A stretch of DNA of 64,000 nt from contig JARFIW010000139.1 in assembly GCA_036346225.1 (NCBI GenBank), positions 3,038,001 through 3,102,000 on the forward strand. Direction: 5' to 3'. A model generated the notes under the pieces. The model saw only the letters and a program-made list of their open reading frames with translations, made no database searches and had not been told where the DNA came from. Position numbers and translations under genes: made by a program. Origin of the DNA: Platerodrilus igneus (taxonomy: Eukaryota > Arthropoda > Insecta > Coleoptera > Lycidae). Each line of letters opens with the position of its first letter. Position 1 is the stretch's first letter. Shown one piece after another: positions 45,040 through 56,031 of this stretch.

Positions 45040-47028
45040 TGCAATGTAAAAAAAATCCCTTATGAATATCAGATAGCAAATTGGACCTCCATATAACTTA
45101 AACGCCTACCTTACCTGATATCACAAGGTCGAGAATTTTTTGTTAATGAGAGAAGCCCAAGGTAAAGTTAGATGGAAAACGGCTTGAGAAGAAAAACTCA
45201 TTAAAGATAAACGGCTAGTAGAGTGTTAGCTCTGAGTGGATCATGAGCTTGGTTTATGGGTTGACAAACGACCAAAAATATAGAAAAAGAGCACCACCGT
45301 ATTTTTCAATACAACAACATACGAAAATACGTGTATTGTATTAGGGGAATGCGGAAACCTGAAGTCTACACCGCTTATGTAGCCACAAAACCTAAATATC
45401 GACCTTGCAAAGCACTTACCAAAATGTCACTTGCCAGATGTATTACAGATGTCTCTGCATATCCTGTGAACGAACAAATGCACAACAGGGACACCGTTTG
45501 TGTCCTTTAAAATATTCACCAATAAATAACGTATTTGCTTTTAAGTTCCAAAAATATATACACCCAGGGTACTTGTTGACATTAGACAGAGTTAATCTTT
45601 TGCTTATAAGAACCAAGAAATTTCCCGTGAATTTTTAATAATAAAAGAATTAAACAAAATTAAAGAGATTCTATTCACTGAAATTTGTTTAGATTGTTTC
45701 AATAGAAGTATTTACAATTATAACAAAATTTACTTGAAATAAAACTAATGGTGTTCTTTCTAGAATAATATAAATTTCATTAGATTTTCAATATCACATG
45801 TCATCAGTCTAAGGTATTCGTTTTTTAATAATATTACACTTTGGAATTAAGATAGCCTTGAGCAGTACTACAATAGACTTTACAATTAAGGATCAAAAAT
45901 ATTTCATTTAAGTGTTACTAAATTGTACCATTCAAAAAAAAACTTTAACATTTGGTCCTTTAAGAGTTTATCATTTCTTAATGTTAAAGTACATGTCCTC
46001 AATAATAATTAAAAATATTTTAATGTAATTTGAAATGATATGTGGTGATAGTATCTAAAAATTGTAGGTATTTTGACATGTGGTTTTAATAACACTTTTT
46101 AGTGGAAATAATAATTGTTCCCTTAACGATTAAATATCCAAAGCTACAATACTGCCATCTTTAAAAAATTTATAAAGTTACAAATACAAAAATAAGGTGT
46201 TTATACAAAAACCCATTTAAAGATAACGACATTAAAATAATATATTAATCTTTCATCTAACTTGGAACTTTTAAATAAATTCAATATGCTTTAAAGTCAA
46301 AATCACTCACGTGCACGAAGTACCGTTGAAACCAAAAAAATTTGAACGTTCTTACTAGAACAAAACAACGCCATATGTCGACCAAGCTAAACCATCTGCG
46401 ATTCACACAATAAGATGTTCATATTGAAACATTGACACAAAAACCTTTTTAATAAAATATTATTAAATTAAATAGAATCTTCACTTGTATCTAACAGTTT
46501 TCATTATTCCAAAATTTATGTAAAGCTTTTACCTCTCCATTATTGCACTACGGAAATCGAATAAATAAATTTTATAAAATTATTTCATACTAACTGCATT
46601 AATGATGTACATCAGAATTTTTCATTGTGTCTGCAGGAATCAAACTGCTTCACCAATAGTGGAACACAAAATCAATCCACACTAAAAGCTATCAGGAACC
46701 AGACTCTAGCACAATGGTATTAATTGTTTAATCTTTTTTTTCGAACACGATGCCAAGAATATTCACTTGACACCATCTTGACTCTTCTTATCACCAGTCG
46801 AGCTGCTTTCTTATTCAAGCTCTAGTCGAAAAATGATTGCGAAAAATGACAGATAAGTAACTAGCCTAGTAACTTAGATATCTGAGCGGACGGAACCCAT
46901 TATACAATATGCATATAATAAGCTATCTTTTGTCACCAGACAATTACAAATTATGTTTTGATTTTATTAAGGCATAATAATATTAAATTTATAGAGAATA
47001 CGTAACTAAATAAAAAAAATACGTTACA
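45040..47028. mobile_element. 1,989-bp non-coding insertion, TG..CA ends, 4-bp target duplication
   Basis: It splits an RTE-A copy between CAGAGACCAT (to 45039) and CCATAGGGGTCGG (from 47029), so CCAT is duplicated. The insertion starts TGCAATGTAAAAAAAATCCC and ends AATAAAAAAAATACGTTACA. Read from each end inward, the first nine bases are TGCAATGTA and TGTAACGTA, differing only by two transitions. There is no long open frame and no recognised domain. Candidate classes are a non-autonomous DNA transposon with 4-bp duplications or an LTR-type element whose repeats I cannot see. The uninterrupted target is confirmed by the copies at 36160 and 23570. Confidence 0.7.
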
Positions 47029-47032
47029 CCAT

Positions 47033-48025
47033 AGGGGTCGGTATGGCATTCTAAGACACGCTACTGCAATGTGGAAGGCAACGGGAAACCACCACATTAC
47101 GTATCAAGTACACAGCGTTCTTAAATTGTTATTAATGAACATGGCATCCTCTGGGGTAAAAAATTCCGGAGCTAAAACAGTCCCACATTCGGATATCCGG
47201 GAGGGGACTACTTCGGGCAATATAATCCGAAAATATAAAAAAAGAGTCGTGAACATTCTGCGAGTCGGAGCGTGGAATAGCAGAAGTATGAAGCAAGTAG
47301 GTAACCTAGAGAACTTGAAAATTGAAATGAATAAGTTAACACTAGAAATAGTAGATATCAGCGAAGTTCGCTGGTCAGAGGCGGAAGAATTTTGGAATCG
47401 AGACTTTAGGGTAATTCAGAGGAAGGAAATTCGGGTATGTGGATAGTTATGCGAAAAAAAATTGGACAACGTGTAGAAAACTACTTACAAAAGAACGAAA
47501 TAGTACGCAAGGTTAGATTAGAATCTAAACCGGTAAATAAAGAAATAATACAGGTATACATGCCACCTCTAGCTACAGTAAGAAAGATGTAGAGGCGATC
47601 TACAAAGATATCGAAGACATACTAAGATACGTAAAAGGACATGAAAATTTAATAAGTACGGGGGATTTTAATAAAGTGGTAGGTGATGGTAGGGAAGGAA
47701 CGGTAGTAGGTTTATCTGGTTTAGGCACGAGAAATGACAGGGGAAATGGGCTGGTAGAATTTTGCGATAAGGACAATTTAACCATCACAAACTCATTATT
47801 TCAACATCATGCTAGAAGATGATAAACGTGGAAGATGCCTGGAAATATAGGAAGATATCAAATAGATTACACTCTTGTTCGATAAGGGTTTAGGAGTCAA
47901 GTATAAGACTTTAGAAGCTACCCAGAAGCAGCTATAGTCACTGACCATAACGTCGTAATCATGAAAACCGTTCTTAAATTTAAAAATCGGAAAATGAGGA
48001 ATGGAAAAGGCACTTTGACTTTAAG
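47033..48025 (+). mobile_element. RTE-A leader and endonuclease, right half of the split copy
   Basis: It continues the leader at 47033 and then the endonuclease: VGAWNSRSMKQVGNLE (the catalytic Asn falls in a WNVR to WNSR variant), EIVDISEVRWSEAEEFW, then broken frames with GDFN-like STGDFNKVVGDG near 47655. Homology stops at about 48025, in the linker (AAGGCACTTTGACTTTAAGAA). RT is missing. Stops are common. Confidence 0.78.
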
Positions 48026-48026
48026 A

Positions 48027-49205
48027 AACTCTTCTCGATCTCGATATCCCCAACACATCCACTTTTGCATATGCCGTTGATCTAGCTTTCCTCATCTACA
48101 ATAACTTCCGCACCTCTCTAGAACATACCGCTTCGACCCTGATAAACAAAATCAAATCGTAGTCCCTTCTCAACAGGCAATCTATCTTATTATCTAAGTC
48201 TGACTGACTTACGTAGAAGTCCAACAATCCGTATACTATGCATTCTTCTAACACTTTTGTACTATGCAGCTTACCTATTACACATTGACATCCGTTAAAA
48301 ATTCTACACTCGCCTTTCCAAACTCCACACCAAAACAAAGAGCATCCTTAATACCTCTATAAGTTCCTTTCCTATACCGTCAGATTATCCAAATCAAACA
48401 GTAGAATAATTCTACACCACATAGTAATCCTAATAGTTAGATACGTCGCAGACTTCTGGTTTTCTTTAACCACAGTCTCAGATTGACGTTCACTAAACCC
48501 CACAATCCGCTCATTCCTACTATATGCCTAAATAGCTTATCGTACCATCTCCACAGCGCCCCTATATGCGGTACCTTTGATTTCGCTCGTAAACATCGAC
48601 TTTCACTTCATTGTCAAATTTCGCAACTTAAAATTCTACGTTTCGATCTACCAGCACGACGTAACCCCTACTTACGACAACTACCGCACTCAAACCTTTA
48701 CAGATACCATATTCTTAATACATAACTCTACAATCTACACGTGCCAGAAGCACTGGACCCTATCCAACTCCTACAGACACACCTTTGAAATATTTCGATC
48801 TATCTCAAACATTTCTTAACATATCCCTCTATCCACCAGCACAACAATCCACTTTCAGATCAGCCACGGAACTTCCGAGCAATTTTACATTCTTTTAACC
48901 TCACTCCTTCCCCATGCTACTCGTGTGCTTCGCTATCCGAATCGAAACTCCTGCAGATCTCATATACTCTTGTCCGAATGCAATTTACCTCAAGTTCGCT
49001 TCAGATTATCAATTAACCATAATCTCTATACTCCTCTCCCAAATATTATTTTTTAGTCTCAAACTACCCAAAGAAACTCAACACCTTCTTTAAGGAAATT
49101 TCGTCCATTAAACCTCCCACCTGAATTAACCTGCGGCAAGAATATACATCAACAGACACACCTCCATTCTCACACCCAAGCCTAACCATCACAACATTAC
49201 ACAAT
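48027..49205 (+). mobile_element. Jockey-like non-LTR retrotransposon relic (RT C-terminus onward)
   Basis: The plus strand starts with SDLDIPNTSTFAYAVDLAFL at 48027, resembling the Jockey RT segment before and across motif C (SD.P.P.N...A.FADDTA.L). FADD is changed to YAVD here. Further broken blocks fit the same group: KLHTKTKSILNTSISSFPI near 48315 and ILHHIVILIVRYVADFWFS near 48412 (Jockey-type ..K..L.....LYKT.IRPI..YA...W). The whole stretch is A+C-rich and G-poor on the plus strand, as Jockey-type coding strands often are. No frame is open for long. The family call is moderate. Confidence 0.45.
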
Positions 49206-49221
49206 CATCCAGATCACAGTA

Positions 49222-49572
49222 CACTAGAGCTATATCATCATCATCATCATTATGTTTTCGACCTTACTTAATGTCAGTTTGACGCAGCTCTAATTTCTTT
49301 TCTATTCTGTGATAATTTAAAAAGTTCTACATACCCTTCACAATCTACATTGCTAATAATTTGACTAATATAGCTTGATCTAGGTCTTCCTACACTCGTC
49401 TATCTTTTTCTTATCTATACCTGGCTGTTCATGGATATTAGGAACCTGATGGTTGTTAGAGAACTCCAACATGTATACATGATTCTCATTTATAATGAAA
49501 TGAAATATTACCTGGTTATCCTCTCCAAAAAAGGAATAGTGTTAAATTGTATGTTATGGTAAGGCTTAAGAA
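49222..49572 (-). mobile_element. Short composite element with a borrowed RTE-B tail, copy 2
   Basis: On the minus strand it starts TTCTTAAGCCTTACCATAAC at 49572. It matches the whole of 44214-44545, first the non-RTE half and then the RTE-B tail, and ends in (GAT)n at 49225-49240 (ATCATCATCATCATCAT on the plus strand). The tail trinucleotide run is what RTE-type retrotransposition leaves. Confidence 0.65.
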
Positions 49573-50600
49573 ACTAGAGCTATAACACTTTTTTAATCAG
49601 TACGAAGCAATAGACTATAGACAACTACAAACAGATCGTGGAGGATAAGAAGACCACGAAACAAGCACATTTACCAAGAAATTTACTTCGTCTTAATTAG
49701 AATGTACAAAGTATCACAGACCTTGGCCCAGGTATAGTTTATAATAATAGACGAATAATATTTAAAAAAAAATTAATTAAATTACTTGGGCTTAAAAAGG
49801 TTTTTTTGTTGTCAAATACCTCTTAATCTAAAAGATAACCAAAAAATTCAGAAAATATACTCGATTTTAAGTCAAAAATAGCTTCCAATGTTGTTGCTGG
49901 TAGCGAAGATTGAACGTATGGGTTTGAACATGAATCTAAACGACAATCGAGCTGATCCCACGTACCCTAATCTTGTTTAAGTGAAGCAGTTTCAAAGTAT
50001 GGGAAAGAATATGGTAGCAGTTTCTTCTCCAAATCCGAATCATTTGTAGCTGTGTGATTTAAATATTTACCTACCGCGTGAGGGTATCCAATTAACAATA
50101 AATAATAAATGGCAGGACCTCTAGCACTATCGTACCCTCACGTTTCGGGACGTTGCCTCGCAAGCTGCACCAGTCGGGGAGAGGGGGGGTTCATTAAACA
50201 AACACACTGAGACGAAATTCCGATTGTTTTATTAAATGGGCTACTAACTAAAACTACACCTAATTACATATGCATACAAAATTATACAGTAATTAACATT
50301 ATTTACAATAGGGCGCCACCATGGGAATTAAACGGCCCATGGACCAATCGCGGTAATAGCTCTCGTCGCACTTTGTTCGTGGGCGATGAACCAAGATTGC
50401 AGGACAGAAAATAAATCACTTCACAGGGGCTAATCTTTTAAAGTCTCCGGCTAGCACAAACACAACTTAACTAAACAAAACTAAAATCTTTATTTTCTGA
50501 ATATTAATAACAGTTCTGGGTGAAACCACCCCAATACAATAATTAATTAATTCTACCGTAGTCTACTTAACTTGCATATGGCGACGACCCTCCTTTAACC
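49573..50600. other. Non-coding stretch with a perfect 10-bp inverted repeat
   Basis: CGTGAGGGTA (50077-50086) and TACCCTCACG (50133-50142) form an inverted repeat with a 46-bp loop. A GC-richer block follows (50142-50200, including GGGGAGAGGGGGGG). No coding sequence was recognised; it could be part of an LTR or leader of an unknown element. Confidence 0.4.
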
Positions 50601-50615
50601 ACGGGGTCATCAACA
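50601..50615 (+). repeat. Target-site duplication, left copy (15 bp)
   Basis: ACGGGGTCATCAACA, repeated exactly at 50739-50753 on the other side of the LINE-R tail. Confidence 0.9.
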
Positions 50616-50738
50616 TTATAATTTGAATTAGGGCCGCTATACTTGCGGCCACGTCCCCAATGCTCCACCCGGAGGTACTACATTGGGTTTAAACGCGAAA
50701 AATAGTCGTGCTCCTAATTTATTCTTACTTCATAGTTG
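50616..50738 (-). mobile_element. LINE-R 3' tail insertion, 123 bp
   Basis: On the minus strand this equals the last 123 bp of LINE-R (34074-34196), base for base as far as I can read. It starts CAACTATGAAG and ends TTCAAATTATAA. Perfect 15-bp duplications border it. It is an extremely 5'-truncated retrotransposition product. It retains the GGCCGC...GCGGCC hairpin. Confidence 0.92.
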
Positions 50739-50753
50739 ACGGGGTCATCAACA
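50739..50753 (+). repeat. Target-site duplication, right copy (15 bp)
   Basis: Second copy of ACGGGGTCATCAACA. Confidence 0.9.
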
Positions 50754-53054
50754 CCAGGAAAAATACGACCTTCTCAAGGGTCAAATAGTACAGTAACGTG
50801 ACTCCTGACCTGAGCTTTGCATACTCAGGTAATCTCGTGGCTTAGTGATTAACGGCCTCTGACACCGTCAAAACACAGTATAATAGAAGACCCTTCTAAA
50901 GTGATGCGGTCTCTAAAATAATAATCTAACGGATCAATTTACTTGAACTGAGCTTTAACCCGGAATTGTATTTTATGGAAGTCGACAAGTACTGCATTTA
51001 AACAAATAACTGACTTATGCTGCATAACACAGCCTTGAGTTCATGGTAATACCACATATACTAATTACTTACTCAGAGAAATAACTAACTTAGAACATAA
51101 CGGCACGCACTTGAATTCAGAGAAATAAAACACTTCACTCAATCGTGCAAATAACTGCCAGCTTTAAACTCTAACGCGTCTGGAAATAAACAACCCCCAT
51201 TACACCCGGCTGGCATCCTTGTATACATTTAAGTTAATTGAAAAATAACCCCTTGCCTAGCGCTCATACTCGACTTAGGATACGCCGGTCGTAAATCTTT
51301 AAGATTAATTAAACTGCCAATTGCACTAAGATAGCCACACAAGTAGATCTCGGGACTAATTTTTAGTTGAGTACTCCGCTAATTGAAAAATTCCTTCCGA
51401 CCACCCAGACATAAATAGGATCCTAGAACATGATTGACATCTAATCATAGATAGCAACTAAACTGACATGTTTAGTGCCTTTCAAGTAAAGTGCCTTTAG
51501 AAAAATTAATTAACTCTTGGATTATATCTTCCTGGAACTTTGCTAGGACGCTACTTGGGTAATCTTGCAGCCGTTTACAATTGCAGACATACTTATGCTA
51601 CAAGACCTTCATTCTAATAATTAGAATGTTAAAATTATACTAGAAAATAACTGTTTTTAGAAATAATAGAACTATTAGAGCGTCATAAAACAGTATGTTA
51701 CAGCTGTTGCTCTTGAAAATAAACACACGGGAATTCTAGAACGGTGATAATGGTATGCTTGCTAGATGTGCTGGAAGAAGTTCGATTACAGCGTCCTAAA
51801 GGTGAAATGTATTGTATCTGGGTAGTGCAACCAAGTGACACCGCCAAACATTCAAAGCAGATTTTGAAAGCCTCTAGAGTAAAATTGTTGAAGTTTCTTT
51901 TACTTTTTTAACGTGTCCAATATGCCGTGTTGAATTTTGAAATTTTGTTTCCGAAGTGCGCAGTTTGTGTTTTAAAAGTTGCTTCCATTTAAGGCATAAA
52001 TTTATTAAGTTCAATGAAAAATATTTAGAAAATTGATATTAAAAATATTTTTATTCTACTAGTTTGCATAATTTAACAGTGCTTCGTTCGTATAAGACAT
52101 GCATTTTGGAAACCATAATATCGCTTAAACTTCACATACAACTATACAAGTAATTCGAAGCAATAAATGTATGTGTTAAAATTATTATTTCTCGTTTTTA
52201 TTTAAGAAATGCGCATCCTGTAGAAAACCCTTACCTCTAAATGCAGCATAACTTGTGTTTCCGAGAACTACAATCCTGAAGCTTTTCCGCAAATTTATAG
52301 AACTAATAAGACGCAGTTACCTTTAAAAGAAAGGTAATTCCACTTCTAAAATTAGAAATGATGATCACTGACTCTGAAACCTAAGAACGCTGTGGAAAGT
52401 GAAATATTGGTTCAATTTGAACCTAAAACGAAATCCATTTGCCGTCAGTTTTAAATTAACCCACATTTACAACCCACTATTTATTGAATTTATCGTTTGC
52501 TGACACTTTTTGCGTGTATTTTTTTAAGCTTTTAGATGTTGCATCCGGTCGTCCAGATTTATTTCCAGAACTTTGGAGAAACACCATATTAGTCTCTTGT
52601 AAAACACATGACGTTGGTGTATAGTTAACAGAATTAGAAAGGATTGTAGTAAATTTATAAATAATGCAATATTCTGTGCTTGCATTACAGTTATACATGA
52701 AGCAAATTTAATCAGTTTTACCAATATTTACATAAGCTTGGAATATTATTAGTATTGTTGTTTGTAATTGACCCTTCTATTGTTACCACAAGCGCATCAA
52801 CGACATCCCTTTTGGAATTATGAGGTATTTGTTTCAATAGTGTTAATTTGCCTACCCAATTTGTTCTTTGATAAACCTAATACTGATATCAAAGATTGAA
52901 TAATCGCAAAACTTTACTTCTAACTTAGAATTACTGTGAATAACGAGAATGAAAATTAAAATCACTCAAAATACCTCTTGCACAAACATTTATTATTGGT
53001 TGCAGGCTTTCTAATAAAATCTGGGAATATATATTACAAGGTGTTATCATTCGA
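50754..53054. other. Non-coding AT-rich DNA
   Basis: No gene or element recognised. The 50754-51860 part is less AT-rich and may be an old, unassigned repeat. Confidence 0.4.
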
Positions 53055-53575
53055 GTGGGCGGCGAGATAAGTTTTGGGTCTTTGGGCGTTTTTTTTTAAA
53101 ACTTTATTTCCAAATTTTCCCTCCTATCAAGACTATTTTAATTTATACAGAAATTACAAGTGATTTTTACAATTGGTTACGTTATGTGCATTAACGTTTA
53201 CAATTAAAAATAATCAAAGTTACTTTCACTAATTAATTAATTAAAACTAAATTGAGTAGCTTGAAGCAACCAACAATGTTAAAGTTGTGAAGCTCGAGAC
53301 TGACTGACCCTCCTGGGGTTCTCAGGATATTTATGCTATCCCTGCTCTTACATCATTTTGTGGGAAATGCAGATCTCATGTCTGCTATTTCTTGATACAA
53401 TACAATGTATTACATTTTAATAATCTTAATTCTAACTATTGCTGTCTTACTGTCTACAGTGACCTGCACCAGCAGTGTCATATTCCGTTCTCATGTCTGG
53501 TTTGTGAACTTTCATTAACCTTTTAAGATGTCCTTCAATGTAACAATAATTCTTAAGTCTTAATAATTTGTTTAA

Positions 53576-53590
<15 letters not shown>
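53055..53590 (-). repeat. Diverged solo LTR, same family as the LTR at 62.6-63.1 kb
   Basis: On the minus strand from about 53590 to 53055 it matches 62590-63121 in order. Shared blocks are GCAGACATGAGATCTGCA, AGTTAGAATTAAG/CTTAGAATTAAG, GTCAGTC at the start-site position, TTCAAGCTACTCAA, TGTAATTTCTGT and GCCCAAAGACCCAAAACTT/AGGCCCGAACTTT at the 3' end. No primer-binding site or internal region follows, so it is a solo LTR or a relic. Many small gaps show it is much older than the other copy. Confidence 0.65.

Positions 53591-53612
<22 letters not shown>
53576..53612. repeat. (TA)n microsatellite
   Basis: About 35 bp of alternating T and A directly beside the outer end of the solo LTR. Confidence 0.85.
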
Positions 53613-53613
<1 letters not shown>

Positions 53614-55746
53614 CTGTGATATACTCCTTTCAATGCGGGAACTGGGTCCTTTCAACAAAAAAAATTCTAGTCCCACAGATTGGGCGTCATAAACTGCTGT
53701 GATCCTCTTTTCGCCTCGGCTGCTCACCTAATTTTATAAACTTCCTCATTCATAAAATTAAACAACACATTCCTACCACAAACATCAACGTTAACTCTAT
53801 TTACATCAATATTCACAATACATTAAAATTTCAAAATTAAAATTCAGCATAAATTTTAATATCAGAGAATTTCAAAATTAAATTTATTATCATCTTAAAA
53901 TGCATCCAGAATTAAAGTCCTTGTTGGATGCCTACTAATTAATATAACAATATAAGCAGACCGGAGTCTGAGTACAAAGGGAGCATCTACCACCCCTTTA
54001 CGTTAATTAACCAGGTTCGTCTAATTGAGCTCAAAGACATACCTAAAATTTCATCATAATCCAGAACATCAATACTAAATACCCCTTTCTACTTAAACAA
54101 GCAAATTTCATCTTAACATTAAAATTTTATGGTTAGTACAATTTCACTAATGTCCATTTAAAGTAAATCAATTATAAAGTAATTCAACACACACAAAAAT
54201 GTCAAACAAAATAGTATAATTTACCTGAAGGTTACTGTCCTCGTAGCTTCAATGTACATCGTCCCTTTAGTTAATCACACCATTCCAACAGGATTATATT
54301 TACGGCTTCTAATTCTCAACGCTTTTAAAATTTTATCCATCACCATTTATTTAAAGTTGTTTCTGGGCTTTTCCGGAACTCATCTGTGTATATCTGACCC
54401 TTGTTTCGTGGATCCAGACACGTATTTGAACCATTTTAATTATTAACACCCCCGAAAAATAGCAAAGAAATTCATGCGTCTTTCACCAATATACGCCAAA
54501 ACTGCCTACTTTTGTGTATACATTTGTCGTTGTAAATTTTGCTAATTGGTACAGTGATACTAAATTTTATTACCTTGTATCTAAGTGCACTGAAGTACAT
54601 TCATGTTAGCACGTAAATAACAAACTATTTTGAATCACTAAAATATAGGAGCAAACTTTAAATTATTTTATCAAACTAAAATGCACTGTTTAACATCTTC
54701 AATCAAGTCGCGGATGTAAGAGCTTTTAACGCATCGAATAGTCAAAAGTCTAAGAGAGCTTGTTTATATTCACCTCGGTATATATAGCAAAAAGCCTGTC
54801 TGTCGGTCTGTTCCCCAAAACGGGTAATTTCTAGAATTTCGCATGCTCTGTTCCCAGTCCGTAGCTCGCGCGTCGGTTTTTACGAATTTTGCTCTCGCCC
54901 CAGTTAAAAATCTCAGAAATTTCAACACGGCACGCAAAGTCTGGAAATAACTAATTGACTTTTATACCGAACTGTTATTTTTACCTCTCATATTTGCATC
55001 CTATTTTCAACCAATTGTGACCCTCATGACGTTGCTTAAATCACGCCTTTTACTATATGTGTCTTTGCTTGACGCATTTTCTCTTTCCTTTTCTAACCTG
55101 TTCGTATTGGTGCAAATTGATATTCTTTATTATCGATTATATTTTAGTCCATGTGGAGTGTGAAATAACCCACCTTTAGCATTTCTCGTAACTATTATGC
55201 GACGGTTTCTACAAGATTCTCTGAACCATTAATTATCTGCAAAATTTTCGCCGTACGTGATATTTAAACTACGCAGGTGTTCAAAATAATATTAATTCTC
55301 AGAGCTTTATTTTCTGGTATTATAATCTTGGATTTTCACAGACTTTTATGCTTATTATTAATAATGGTTTAATTAACTCCAATTAAAATTGACTTCTATC
55401 CTTTCATTTTTAGCGAATACAAGTTAAATATTAATTATTATGTGTACACTTTGTTTTACTACCGGTTACTTGAAATAGAGTTAATTAAGATAAATTTTGC
55501 ATGTAATTTCTCTTTGTTAACTTTCCTCGCAATAATTACATTACCCGTAGAGCTTGTTAATACTGTTTCTTTCGATATAAAGCGTCTTATAAATAATTTA
55601 AATTTCTTAATTTTAATTGAAACGACCGAATTTATTTATGCTTCATGGTTTTAATAAAGCGTACTATTTAATAAAATTCCTTATACACGGTGATTAAAAT
55701 TATTTGATGTGATTATTTAATTTTCTACCCTGGTCTAAATATGAGT
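53613..55746. other. Non-coding AT-rich DNA
   Basis: No gene recognised. Short frames at 54252 and 55442 look like chance in AT-rich DNA. Confidence 0.4.
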
Positions 55747-55747
55747 A

Positions 55748-55793
<46 letters not shown>
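55747..55793. repeat. (TA)n microsatellite
   Basis: About 45 bp of alternating T and A with a TATACATA interruption. Confidence 0.85.
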
Positions 55794-55795
<2 letters not shown>

Positions 55796-55929
55796 ATTTG
55801 GGGGATATGTAACTGGCGTCTGATTTCTTAGACAATGTATGTAGGCTTTGCTCTATTATTTTTAATATGTATAAGCAAAAACAATTCTAAAGTTCATAGA
55901 TACATAGATGTAAAAGTTAAATAGTTAAA

Positions 55930-55996
55930 AATGAAGCAGTTCGGAAAGCTTCGTGGTTGCTTATGGAGCCAAGTAAGAACTAAAATTCTTATTAAA

Positions 55997-56030
<34 letters not shown>
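55930..56030 (+). repeat. Minisatellite-related motif followed by (TA)n
   Basis: CAGTTCGGAAAGCTTCGTGG and AAGTAAGAACTAAA match the unit of the array at 60305-60575 (CGGAACTCTTCGAAAGGCTT, AAGTAAGAACTTAAATGA). A (TA)n run at 55999-56030 follows directly. Confidence 0.55.

Positions 56031-56031
<1 letters not shown>

Noticed and set aside
49225..49242. Independent trinucleotide microsatellite (ATC)n
   Set aside because: It is the 3' tail run of the reversed RTE-B-tailed element.
54775..54830. Core promoter (CGGTATATATAGC followed by TCTGTCGGTCTGTT)
   Set aside because: TATA-like strings are expected by chance in this AT-rich DNA, and no transcript or open frame follows.
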